Source: Plantago major (taxonomy: Eukaryota > Streptophyta > Magnoliopsida > Lamiales > Plantaginaceae). Taken from it: a stretch of 64,000 nt of DNA. A program made the translations under genes and the position numbers. The stretch's first letter is position 1; every line of letters starts with the position of its first letter. This document shows, piece after piece, positions 1 through 11,216 of the stretch. Location: assembly GCA_026545765.1 (NCBI GenBank), contig CM048841.1:5093712-5157711 (forward strand). The letters are read 5' to 3'. The notes under the pieces are model-generated. The model ran no database searches, was not told where the DNA came from, and was given only the letters and a program-made list of their open reading frames with translations.

Positions 1-59
1 AAGTGATTAAATTTTATCAGATAAATAGTAACTCAGTTTTATGTGAGTGAAACATTGAC

Positions 60-640
60 TTAGGGTTGTGCAAACAATCCATCCGTCCGACCCACCTGCA
101 CAAACCGCCCGTTTTTAACCCGCACCCATCAACTAATTTTTTTATAAAATATGTGGTTGGATAATTTTTTTTTCACCCGCCATTAGTGGATGGGTGGTAG
201 GTTGGATGGGTGCAACCCGCGACCCACCGGCCATTTGTATGTATGTATGTATGTATGTATTTATTTAGGTATATGTTTGTGAATTTAAGTGTAAGGAGTT
301 ACATCGGCTAGAGAAGTTGGCTTATGTCGTTGAGTAAAGAAGGATAACTACTTCAAAAGAATCACTACCTTCTTTGTTCAAAACATGCTCTTTGTTGCTG
401 ATTTTTTTTTCTTGCACGTACTTCTACACAAGTTGCAAGTTTTACTACATCCGTTTTTATCACCCGAACCCGCCAATCTGTCTGTCATTTTTATCACCCG
501 AACCGCTGCGGGTTGGAAAATATTCCACTGACCTCGGTTTATAATTATAATCACCCGCCATGAATGAATCGGTTTGATTTTTCTTAAAAGTCCACCTGCG
601 TTCACCCACAAATAAAGTTTACTATACATCTCGACTTTAG
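60..640. repeat. Dispersed CCCGACCC/CCCGCC-rich repeat at left edge
   Basis: This stretch is rich in short C-rich blocks of the type acccgcc and gacccacc on both strands and has no credible gene. A related stretch begins with nearly the same words (gttgtgcaaa, then cgacccatccgcacaaacca) at about 63750, so both window edges carry members of one dispersed repeat family. A (GTAT)n tract of about six units lies at 237-260. The element class cannot be assigned from the sequence alone. Confidence 0.45.
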
Positions 641-800
641 GCATGTTAAAGAGTGAATAGAACTTGTACGGAGGTAAATAAAAATGAAGAGAGTTCTAGA
701 TAAAGCGGAAAAAAGACGAGATAGATGACCACGTCAGACATATTTACAATGGACCTCCGCACATGGTAACATTTTTACACACCGCTTTATCCAAAACAAA

Positions 801-830
801 AGTCTCTCTCTCTCTCTCTCTATATAAATA
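801..830 (+). promoter_or_regulatory. Core promoter of V-PPase gene: CT tract and TATA box
   Basis: A (CT)n tract at 803-820 is followed directly by a TATA box, TATATAAATA, at 821-830. Transcription would be expected to start about 30 bases on, near 855-860, leaving a leader of about 125 bases rich in CTT before the ATG at 983. Pyrimidine-rich tracts next to TATA are common in plant housekeeping promoters. The start site is inferred. Confidence 0.6.
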
Positions 831-982
831 TCCTCTCACCAACTCCTCTTCCTTCTTCTTCTTCATCATCATCATCACTACTACCTCTGTTACATTTCTC
901 CCAAATTACCCAACCTCCTGAGAGGTAGATTACACACCCTACACTCTAATCTACATCAAATTGCAAGCTCTTCTTCCAAACA

Positions 983-3900
983 ATGGCGTTGCTGCCAGAT
1001 CTAGGCACAGAAATTGTGATTCCGGTTTGCGCTGGTATCGGCATCATCTTCTCGCTTGTGCAGTGGTACCTTGTCTCGCGCGTGAGGGTCTCGCCTGAGC
1101 GTGGCGGGTCGAGGAACGGGAAGGACAATGGATACAGCTTGATTGAGGAGGAGGAGGAAGGTGTTAATGACCACGCTGTCATTGCTAAGTGCGCTGAGAT
1201 CCAGACTGCTATTTCTGAGGGTTTGTTTTTCTGTTCTAGATCTGTTTCTGATTTTGCTAGATCTGAATTTTTGTTTGTTTTCTGGTTTGAGTTTTGTTTG
1301 GTGTGGCAAAATTTCTAGCTGTTTGGCAAACAACTTAACCCAACCCGGCTCAAGTCGAGTTGTATAGTAAATGTCGAGTTGTACCTTAAATTGAAGTCGA
1401 GTTGATTAAATCGTAAATCGTGTTTGGCATGCAACTAAATGATTATGGTCATATGTTAAAAGTTACTATGTTAAAATGGTTATAGTCGTCGTATGCCAAA
1501 CAGTCTATTCGAGTTCATATTGTGAATCTGCTGCTTACCTGAGTGACTTAACTGGAGTGGTTTTGATTGCTAGTTACTTTTAGTGGATCTTGAGGTGAAG
1601 CGGAGTAGAAAGTTATGGAGCTTCTTTTTAAATAGTTCGTTTAATTTAGCCTTTTGAGCTCTCTGTACTTCTAGAGAGACTATCTAGCTGACAGCAATTG
1701 CCAAAGTGATTTTCTCTATCTTAGTAATCTGAGATTTATTGTTATTTGATGATTCATGAGCTCTAGAAATGAGTATTCAAGAAAAGGACTAGAACTGAGA
1801 TTTCTTTTGAAGGGGAGTTGTAGGGTAAACTATCTTTATTCAGTATGATTTTGATTGTTTGATAGTGTGGATTGGTTTTCAGTAAAAGGGGGCTCTTAAT
1901 ATTATCCTTGAATTTCAATTCTTACTTGTTGTTTTGGAATAAATTAATTGGCGGAGAATTGAGTAGGTGGTGACCTGTGAAAGTTGTTTTTTTCACGGAT
2001 GGAGTATTTGATTGTCAGAAGATGAGCTGCCTATGGGGAACGTTGACAGATCTGATAGTTTACGTTATTTAGTTCGAGGTCTCTAGCTGTTTAATTACTC
2101 CTGTTAATGAACCGTGATCCTCGGAAGATATTGTAATATTTTATTTATTCTGTTGCTTGCTTATCCTTGGAGGAACAAGGTACATCTGGTGGAGGTTGCT
2201 TTGTCTGTCTTATTTTGATTAAAGTTTCTGGCTTTATATATCTTGATACCTGAGTCAAGTGATAATGACTATTTTATCCCATTCCACGTGACAATATGGT
2301 GCTCTATGATGATTTTACTATGTTTCTTATGTTGTCCCTTTTCTCCCCCAATGTTGTCCTGTCTCCATTGAAGTAATCAAATATTAGTATGTAAAGGACC
2401 ATTAAAAAACAAGGGAATATATTTTGTGGGTGCAATTATTTGAATATTTTTCTATTATATACACATACCAGTAGCTAATTAGTTTCAACACTGTTACGCT
2501 CTTAATTCTTCCTAAGGTTGCTACTTTTTGTTGGATCCACCTTCTGCTAGCCTTTGGCTTACTGTTTGCCTTCATGTGTTAATTTGATGAAACTTGTTTG
2601 CTCGTCTAATTGACAATATTTTATTGTCAACAGGTGCTACGTCTTTCCTGTTTACTGAGTACCAGTATGTTGGTATCTTCATGGTTGCCTTTGCAGCCCT
2701 CATCTTCCTCTTTTTGGGTTCAGTTGAGGGTTTTAGCACAAAGAGCCAAACCTGCACATACGACAAGGAGAAGATGTGCAAGCCAGCTCTTGCTACTGCA
2801 TTGTTCAGTACTATAGCTTTTGTGCTTGGTGCAGTTACCTCTGTCATTTCTGGGTTCCTTGGGATGAAAATTGCAACCTATGCAAATGCCAGGACAACAC
2901 TGGAAGCCAGAAAGGGAGTTGGGAAAGCTTTTATTGTTGCATTTAGATCTGGTGCTGTCATGGGTTTTCTTCTGGCTGCCAATGGTCTTTTGGTTCTATA
3001 TATTACAATCAACCTGTTCAAAATCTACTATGGCGATGATTGGGAAGGCCTTTTTGAGGCAATTACTGGATATGGCCTCGGTGGTTCTTCCATGGCTTTG
3101 TTTGGAAGAGTTGGAGGTGGTATTTACACCAAGGCTGCTGATGTCGGTGCTGACCTTGTTGGCAAAGTAGAAAGAAACATCCCGGAAGATGACCCCAGGA
3201 ACCCTGCTGTAAGCTACATTCTATCTCTGAAGTACTCCATGAAATAATTGCATCCACCCTTGGAATTACAAGTGCTTACTAATTTGATATAATTGATCAC
3301 TCTGGATGAGGTCGTAAGCAGTAAGAGATGTGCATGCATTTGTGTGGGGATATATGCAATTTTTCAAAACTCATGCCCCCACCACCTCTAAACCCTGCAA
3401 TTATCACACACTGCTGGGTTTCTCCATGTTTGACACATATTACATCTATATAGCAAGGTTTCAACATTGCATTCATTCATCTTATTGTGCAGGTGATTGC
3501 TGATAATGTTGGGGATAATGTTGGAGATATTGCTGGAATGGGTTCTGATCTTTTTGGTTCATATGCTGAATCATCATGTGCTGCTCTTGTTGTGGCCTCT
3601 ATATCCTCTTTCGGGACAACTCACGACTTCACTGCCATGTGTTACCCATTGCTTATTAGCTCCATGGGTATCCTGGTCTGCTTGATTACCACTCTCTTTG
3701 CAACTGACTTCTTTGAAATAAAACATGTTAAAGAAATTGAACCTGCATTGAAGAATCAACTTATCATCTCCACTGTTCTTATGACCATTGGAGTCGCAAT
3801 TGTCACCTGGACATGCCTGCCGTCATCCTTCACTATCTTCAATTTTGGTGTCCAGAAAGTTGTTAAGAACTGGTAAGGACCGACTCTTCTAGTCGATTTT

Positions 3901-5839
3901 CTTACATATAGTTGACATGGAGACGTCATTTGGTTTCTGCTGTGAATGTGCATCATTGCCTGCATGCTCTTCAGTTAATGAAGTCCCATACTGTCCAACT
4001 GTCAAGTTAGTAGAATCAGGAACTTGTAGGTTATATTATAGTGTATATTATTATCTCAGTTCTGCTCTTTATCGTGAAATCTGGCAAGAAATTCGTTTAA
4101 CATATAAATGGATACACAATACATGCTGCAACTATAATGGTCCTAATAAAAGTCATGAATAAGAGGTCATATGGTACTGCAGTTGCTTTATATCCGTGTA
4201 ATTCTAACTAATCTGAAATGCTATATCTTTACAGGCAACTTTTCCTATGTGTCTGTGTTGGACTTTGGGCTGGACTTGCCATAGGGTTTGTGACTGAATA
4301 CTACACCAGCAATGCTTACAGGTGTTCATCATATTTCTTTTCTGCTTAACTTGAAATGTTGTTGGCCCTTTGTTGCTCTCTCTGATTACCCTTTACTCTA
4401 TTTTGATTTATATTTTGCTATTTCCTTGTGCAGTCCTGTGCAAGATGTTGCTGACTCCTGCAGAACTGGTGCAGCAACAAATGTGATATTTGGCCTTGCA
4501 TTGGGATACAAATCGGTTATTATTCCCATCTTTGCCATCGCAATCAGCATTTTTGTCAGTTTCACTTTTGCTGCTATGTATGGTATTGCTGTGTCTGCTT
4601 TGGGAATGTTGAGCACAATTGCCACTGGTCTGGCCATTGATGCTTATGGTCCCATCAGTGATAATGCGGGAGGAATAGCTGAGATGGCCGGCATGCCTCA
4701 CAAGATTCGGGAGAGGACTGATGCCCTTGATGCTGCTGGGAATACCACCGCGGCTATTGGAAAGGTAGTCAATAGTGTTTGAACTCTCCTTGTGGAGAGT
4801 TGCAGATTTATAATTACTTATATTCACCTTGACATGATATTGTTTGTATTTGTCTGAAATATTTTAGGCACAACAAATCTTGAATCTGACTAGTATTCTG
4901 TATTATTTGAATTACTGCATGAGTTGTGGGATGTTGTGGTGATCTCTAACCCTTCCAATTATTCTCAGGGCTTTGCTATTGGATCTGCTGCTCTGGTTTC
5001 ATTGGCATTGTTTGGTGCATTTGTGAGCCGTGCTGGAATTGTTAAAGTTGATGTTTTGACCCCTAAAGTATTCATCGGCTTAATTGTCGGTGCAATGCTT
5101 CCGTACTGGTTTTCTGCCATGACTATGAAGAGTGTCGGTAGTGCAGCACTGAAGATGGTGGAGGAAGTTCGCAGGCAGTTCAACACTATCCCTGGTCTCA
5201 TGGAAGGAACAGCAAAACCTGATTATGCTACATGTGTGAAAATCTCTACTGATGCTTCTATCAAGGAAATGATTCCTCCCGGTGCACTTGTCATGCTAAC
5301 TCCTCTGATTGTTGGAATCTTCTTTGGTGTCGAGACCCTTTCTGGGGTCCTTGCTGGTTCTCTTGTTTCTGGTGTCCAGGTATTTAGTTTTTGGATTATT
5401 GTTGCGTTACATATCATCTGGGCATGTCTTTAACTCTACAGAAGTTAGAAACGTCATTTTCTTATATATACCTCTGTTTGTATTCTTACAGATTGCTATC
5501 TCTGCATCCAACACTGGTGGTGCATGGGACAATGCTAAGAAATACATTGAGGTAACGGATGATTTCACAATTTAAGTTCAGCAATTCTCCTCATTATGCA
5601 AGAACATTGATTAACCGATCAAACTTTGTTTTCAGGCTGGTGCTTCAGAGCATGCCAGAACCCTTGGCCCCAAGGGATCAGAACCACACAAGGCAGCTGT
5701 CATAGGCGACACCATTGGAGATCCATTGAAAGACACTTCTGGTCCTTCACTAAACATCCTGATCAAGCTCATGGCAGTCGAGTCACTTGTGTTTGCTCCT
5801 TTCTTTGCTACTCACGGTGGTCTGCTTTTCAAAATCTGA
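983..5839 (+). CDS. AVP1: Vacuolar-type H+-translocating inorganic pyrophosphatase (type I), 8 exons
   Basis: A membrane proton pump of the tonoplast that hydrolyses pyrophosphate and acidifies the vacuole. Exons by hand: 983-1220, 2634-3208, 3493-3872, 4235-4321, 4434-4764, 4969-5379, 5492-5551, 5636-5839; all introns are GT-AG and the joined frame is open for 761 codons, close to the family's usual 760-770. The catalytic motif [11 protein letters not shown] lies in exon 2, DNVGDNVGD in exon 3 and [15 protein letters not shown] in exon 8. GNTTAA in exon 5 has the alanine typical of the K+-dependent (type I) class. Many hydrophobic segments fit the 16-helix fold. The start follows a TATA box and gives [11 protein letters not shown], as in beet-type enzymes. 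The protein ends in FKI, one aromatic residue short of the usual end. The long intron 1 (1.4 kb) holds a small MITE-like repeat. Confidence 0.96.
1319..1503. repeat. Small MITE-like element in V-PPase intron 1
   Basis: The segment starts CTGTTTGGCAAAC and ends GTATGCCAAACAG, which are inverted copies of each other with one mismatch over 13 bases. Between them it repeats the word gtcgagttg. Such terminal inverted repeats suggest a non-autonomous DNA transposon of about 185 bp. I could not find a clean target-site duplication, so the superfamily is left open. Confidence 0.45.
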
Positions 5840-6447
5840 ATGCAAATCTAAGGCAGAATTTCACTTGTGTCACCTCGTTTGGCGCTGGTGGGAGATGGGC
5901 TAGCTCATAATCGGTTAGGCACTTTTTTTTTCTTCGAGGAGGTGATGACGATGATGATAATTTTGTTGTTATATTGCGGGTATTAATGCTTCCTTATCAA
6001 ATTAGTCTCGGATCAGATGAATTTTGTAACAGGTGGGGTAGTTTTTTGGCATGTGATAGAATTAGTTCTCCGCTTTTCTTATAATCAGGATCTCTGTTTA
6101 TCCTAGTTTAGCTGGGAGTGTGCTTTATGGTATGCATTTTTCTCCAGTCCAATGAGGTTTGTTTTTTCATATGCTGAATTCGATGCATTGCCAAGAATTG
6201 CCTTGGGATTTTTGTTTGGAAAAATGAATGGATAAGGGCACTGTAAATTGACTTGGTTGACATTGACAAAAACAAATCTATTCTAGTTAAACTATTTTAT
6301 TTTGATAAAATTAGATTGAAATTATCTGATATGGTTATTAGTAGGTGATTGATGAAGTTGTGGAAAACTGAAAACAGCTTCAAAGTGAGCTGTGCATGTG
6401 TTGTTCCTTGTGCAAGAGCTAAAAGCAAAATGTGGGGGCACATACAA
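5840..6447 (+). other. V-PPase 3' UTR and downstream flank
   Basis: Holds the expected 3' untranslated region of the pyrophosphatase gene (T-rich, with a GATGATGAC stretch at 5942-5955) followed by AT-rich spacer up to the first transposon boundary. No coding region is supported here. Confidence 0.5.
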
Positions 6448-8064
6448 GGCTCTGTTTGGTTCGTTAAAACCGGTCTCAATGGTGAAATGAAGTCCAAATT
6501 TTTTTGTTTGGTTTGTTTTTTACGTTGGGCTTTCAATGGAGTTGATGACCGGGTTTTCGGCTTGGGCATCCTTCTCATTGGTCCAAATTGTCTGCATGGA
6601 CAATGAGAATGACTTTGGCAAGCCCCCAACATCTGATGGGCATAAGCCCAGTCCACCTCATTTTTGCATTAATGAACAGCCCATGTGATGCTTGTGTGTT
6701 GCCTTTTTTACCCCCTCTCAGCATTAGACCACCTGCATTGGTGAAGCGATGATGACGCGTTGTCGGCTGATGACGGGATCCGTGACGAGATTTCTAGTGC
6801 ATTGGTGATGCGTTATCGTGCCGTTATGAAATTATTATTATTATTTTTTTACATATTTACCATATTATAAGAGTATTTAGAAGTTGAAATTAATAAAATT
6901 GCATTTTTAGAACTCGTTTTACAATTTATTAAGTGAAACATCATTGAAACCACAAATATATTACAACAAACTGCAGGGAATTTAAATCAAACCAAATGGA
7001 AATGCAACAAACACACAACACAAATGCATCAAAGTAACAAACACATACTACACGATTGGGTAAAGGGCGAACGAAGCTCGGTTGGGGTTGTTGAGAAGTG
7101 TTTTTGTTGAGCTTTTGCATGCACTCTTCGTAGGCTTCGGGTGTGTTTTCTTGCATCTACTTCAGAGTTTCCGGAGTAAACAAGTTTCCGTCCATGTCGC
7201 CGGAAAATTGAAGTGGAAATGGTGTTTTAAAGTGAAGAGAGTATTTTAAGTTTAATTAAGAGAGAAAGAGGAGTTGAAGATGTGATGATCTAAACATAGT
7301 GAAGACTGGTCTCTATTTATAGATCTCGAAAAAATAAAGCCGTTGGTGATTTTTATAGCCGTTTGAAATTGGACAAAACACAAAAAGTAAAAAAAAAAAA
7401 AAAAAAAAAACAACCAGGGTCGGACACTTGGCAGCTGCTGCCAATTTAACTCCCGTGTCATGGCTTGACGCGGGAGGGCCATGGCGTGCGCATGGCGCGG
7501 CGCTGTGCATGCACAACGGCCTGCAATGCACGCGGTCTACATTTTGGATTTCAAGTTGCATTACCGTAGTATATTTTGACGTGCACAATTTAACTAGGCA
7601 TGGCTCGTGTTGAGTATGTTTCATATACTAAACTTTTATATGACAATATCATTGAATATTTGAGTGGAAAAATGTTTCAAATTTATTTCAGGAGTTATAT
7701 ATTCTTGGTAAACGACCTATTTCGAGAAAATAATGAAAATCGGAGGGTCTAATTGTTACAACCTAAAATAAGAAGGAAGAAAGATAAACATTTGGACAGT
7801 GGTACCATGAAGGGCAATTTTACCTTTCCAGATTGATTTTGGCCATTAACTACTTTTTTTTTTTTTTTTTAAACACAATAAATCAAACCAAATGGATCAA
7901 TGTTTTGGGCTTCAAAGCCAAGCCCAGCCCAAAACCCACCAACTAAATTGATCCAAACCAGAGCCTAACCTGACAACCCCCTTCTTTCAGCCCAATTCAT
8001 GAAATCCGGTTTTAACATTTCAAAACCAAATTGAAGCCCAGCCCCCAGCGAACCAAACGGAGCC
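6448..8064. mobile_element. PIF/Harbinger-like element (outer)
   Basis: The ends are GGCTCTGTTTGGTTCG at 6448 and its inverted copy CGAACCAAACGGAGCC ending at 8064, matching at 15 of 16 positions. It is followed by TAA and preceded by CAA, an imperfect match to the TWA target site of Harbinger elements. No intact transposase is visible. A second element (6727-7537) sits inside it. Poly-A (7389-7410) and poly-T (7855-7870) runs and further inverted sub-terminal words (ttaaaaccggt, aaatccggttttaa) are present. Confidence 0.6.
6727..7537. mobile_element. Nested Harbinger-like derivative
   Basis: Begins GACCACCTGCATTG after TTA and ends CAATGCACGCGGTC before TAC. The ends are imperfect inverted repeats and the flanks resemble a 3-bp TWA target duplication. 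Inside, on the minus strand, is a short degraded ORF (6941-7195) beginning MDGNLFTPETLK followed by a stop and QENTPEAYEECMQKLNKN. That ORF is not recognised; its position suggests a relic of an element-borne accessory gene. The insertion appears to lie within the 6448-8064 element. Confidence 0.4.
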
Positions 8065-8214
8065 TAAAGGATTTGAGGAGTGGATAACTTTAGAAAAAGT
8101 AAATAAAACAGGTTAAAAGGGAAATTAAATGCACCAAAAAGAAAAGTGGCTATAGATTTATAAAATGTTAATCTATCCATCTATATATGAAATGGAAGAA
8201 GTATAGGGTATTTA

Positions 8215-8357
8215 GGCTATGTTCTCTTCGTCTGAACAGAACTGAACATAAATGAACTGAAATGAATTGTAGTATAAAATATAATTAAGCAGAACTGAAC
8301 AGAACTGAACGGATCTGAACTGAACTGAATGAGTTTTCAGATAAAGAGAACAGAGCC
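8215..8357. mobile_element. Tourist-type MITE copy 1
   Basis: 143-bp element with ends GGCTATGTTCTCTTC and GAGAACAGAGCC, flanked by direct TTA repeats (8212-8214 and 8358-8360). TWA target duplication plus GGCTCTGTTC-type ends identify a PIF/Harbinger-derived Tourist MITE. The body is built from repeats of gaactgaa. Two further copies occur in this window (8412-8529 and 57409-57552). Confidence 0.85.
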
Positions 8358-8411
8358 TTAGTGGCCCAAATCTTTTCCCTCAATTCTCAAAATGTATAAT
8401 TAACCTATTAA

Positions 8412-8529
8412 GGCTCTCTTCTCTTCTCTTCAACTGAAAACTCATTTAGTTCAGTTCAATTCTGCTTAGTTATATTTTATACTACAGTTCAGTTCAGTTC
8501 AGTAAATTTCAGTTGAAAAGAACAGAGCC
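8412..8529. mobile_element. Tourist-type MITE copy 2 (opposite orientation)
   Basis: 118-bp member of the same family, flanked by TAA on both sides (8409-8411 and 8530-8532). Its interior words (ctgaaaactcattt near the left end) are the reverse complement of the copy-1 right end, so it lies in inverted orientation only 54 bp from copy 1. The pair can form a long hairpin in RNA. Confidence 0.85.
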
Positions 8530-8797
8530 TAACTTCTTCATCTTTCTTATATTCTAATTTAATTTGAATACCATCTTCATTCCTATAATTTGATAACCAT
8601 TAAAGTTTACTTGTATCTTTTGTCAGATGGTGAATAAGGAGAAAAATATATATTACTACAAACTTTTGATAGATGAATTATTCAAATTAGTTATAGAATT
8701 GAATAATATTTACCTTACCATGCAAGTATCACATACAATATTCGCTAATGAAAAGAAAAAAGAAACATGTACTCTCTCTGTTCGTTATTTGAATCAC

Positions 8798-9642
8798 TTT
8801 TTTTTTTTTTTTTTTTTTTGAACAAAGTAGCTTTTTATTCCAAGTGAACAATCAAGTACAACGCCTCAAGACCAAGCGAACAACAAGACAAAAAACTAGT
8901 AAACCGGATAGCCTAACAACTGGGAACACATTCCCTTTAACTTCTCATGGACTAAACACCTACAAATAGATATCTGAACTACAATACGAAGCAAAGTCTG
9001 TAGATCCATGGTGCTCCCTTGGAAGATGCGCCTATTCCTTTCTATCCAGATTGCATAAATGAATTCAGTGATTAGCACTTTCAATATGCGCTGCTTGGGA
9101 CGTTTTCCTTTAATTAGCTGTACTAATCCACTGCTCATATCAGACTAAGCATTATTCAACAAGCTAACACCATACCATCTTGATAGAGCCATCCATGCTC
9201 GATAAATAACCGTACAACGAAACAAAAGATGATCTAGAGTTTCTTGAGATACCTGGCAGAATACACATATCTGATCAACCACAACATGAAACCGTTCCAA
9301 CCTGTCTTTAGTCGCCAAACGCCCCCACAAAGCAAGCCAAACAATGAATTTTTCTCGTGAAGTGGCTATGTTATTTAGCACAAAATCTCTCCAGGAAACT
9401 TTAGGTGCAGCTGGCTGAACTAATGAATACATGTACTGCATGCATATTGAATTTATGCAAATTCAGTTGGTGTCTCCAGGTAGGCACATCCATGTTCAAT
9501 CTAAACTTCATAATTTTCTTAAATAAATAGGATGCATCAAGTGGCACATCCATGGTCAGAACATCATGCCTTTTGATGTAGTAGGGCATCCAATGTATCC
9601 ACAACTTATCAAGATGGTATGGTGTTAGCTTGTTGAATAATG
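8798..9642 (-). mobile_element. 3' end of a LINE non-LTR retrotransposon
   Basis: On the minus strand a poly-A tail (T22 on the plus strand at 8798-8819) ends a LINE fragment. Upstream of it the frame encodes the zinc-binding region that closes plant LINE ORF2 proteins: WRDFVLNN, LALWGRLATKDRL, CVFCQVSQETLDHLLFRC at 9145-9441, and after one stop the C-terminal part VLITEFIYAIWIERNRRIF (8896-9138). The reverse transcriptase is absent, so this is a 5'-truncated dead copy. Its 5' end carries an inverted duplicate of an internal segment (see the inverted repeat entry). No target-site duplication was found. Confidence 0.8.
9607..9642. repeat. 36-bp perfect inverted copy of 9150-9185
   Basis: Positions 9607-9642 are the exact reverse complement of 9150-9185, both within the minus-strand LINE fragment. 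The copy sits at the LINE 5' boundary. An inverted 5' duplication of internal sequence is a known kind of aberrant end from target-primed reverse transcription, which is the likely origin here. Confidence 0.85.
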
Positions 9643-10374
9643 GACATCCCCTTTAATATTAATTGTTTTGTACCTAAATAGTATAAAAGCTATCCTACTA
9701 ATCACTATTTTTTTTGCTTTTTCAATTTTTTATAATATATCTCCTATGTTAACATTCATTAAATAATTTTATCATTATTTATTTATATTGTTAAAAAACC
9801 ACCCAATAAAATTGGGACAAGAATAGCGGGATGGTTTTCCGCGGAGGGTAGGTGTAACTGATATTGGAGTTTAGCTAACTCAACAATCTTAAATGGATGT
9901 CCATGGAACTTCCCTTGTTCTTTTCATGTTCTTCCCCTTGCTAATCCTTGCGCCACATATTTCGGTTCGGGCCGGGGTACACGACAAAAAGGGTGGATCG
10001 TCATCGTGTAACATACTTCATGTCAGTGTCACTACTTCTTCCAATTCGAAAAACTTCATACTTTAAAATTTTACCGTAACTTTAATATGAAAAATATAGT
10101 AAGTACTACAAGATAGTAAAACATAAAAACGTGACAAATGTATAATTTGTTCGTAAATGTAAGAATATTTTTTATTATTTGTTGAGTATGAAGTAACTTC
10201 ATTTATAGTTTTGTGTGAAAATTAAAAATAATAAATGTATGAATTCGTACGAGAATGATGTCAATTCAAACATATTCCAACTAGTGTAAATTCGGATGAT
10301 ACTACGACTAATTTTTGGTTAGGTAGTTCTTTACTCGTAAAACCAGGTAAAACCCTCACATTCCTGTCACGTCA
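9643..10374. other. AT-rich spacer, no gene seen
   Basis: Between the two LINE copies. AT-rich with no open frame of note. A short GC island (gcgggatggttttccgcggaggg, split around 9824-9846) stands out but I assign it no function. Confidence 0.4.
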
Positions 10375-11185
10375 ACATTCACTCGGTTGAGATAGTTGAT
10401 GAGGCAAAAAAGAAAAAGGTGAGTTTACTTCTCTTGAAGATAGACTTTGAAAAGGCGTACAACTCGGTTGATTGGAATTTCCTGGTTGGGTTGCTGAGGC
10501 TGTTAGGTTTTGGAGGTGGATTGGCTGGATCTTAGAATGTGTTTCGGTGGCTGAAGCGTCAATTCTCATTAACGGAAGTCCTACAAGTCCTTTTAAAATG
10601 GAAAGGGGTCTCAGGCAAGGCGATCCGTTATCTCCGTTTCTCTTTTTAATTGTGGCTGAGGGACTTGGTCGAATGACGGAAGAGGCGTGTAGGCCGAATC
10701 ATTATGCGCCGTGGAAGGTGGGGAAAGATGAAATTAGTGTGTCGCATCTCCAATATGATACTATTTTTGTCGGGGAAGCGAAAAAGGAGAATGTTATTAC
10801 TCTCAAGTGTATACTGAGATGTTTTGAATGGCAGTTGGGCTTGAAGATAAATTTCCAGAAGAGTAATTTAATTGGTGTTGGTGTGTGAGAGACTGACCTG
10901 ATGGAATGGGCTGGTTTATTAAACTGCAACATTGGTACTATTCCCTTTGTGTATTTGGGTATGCCAGTAGGCGCGCGGCCGAGTAACAGGAAAATTTGGG
11001 ATACAGTGATTCAAAGAATTGAACAGAGGCTAGGAAGTTGGGAAAATAATTTTCTGTCCTTGGGTGGACGTATTGTGATGATTAAATCGGTGCTCTCTTC
11101 CCTTCCAATATATTTCTTCTCTTTCTTCAAAACCCCAGCCTATGCCTTGAACCGAATTAAAAAGCTGTTTTGTCAGTTTCTTTTT

Positions 11186-11216
<31 letters not shown>

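Noticed and set aside
1001-1333. 110-codon minus-strand frame over V-PPase exon 1
   Set aside because: It is the shadow of exon 1 and its intron; no domain and the sense strand is clearly coding.
8768-8797. Stowaway-like left end interrupted by the LINE
   Set aside because: Only about 30 bases resemble the terminus and no matching right end was found beyond the LINE.
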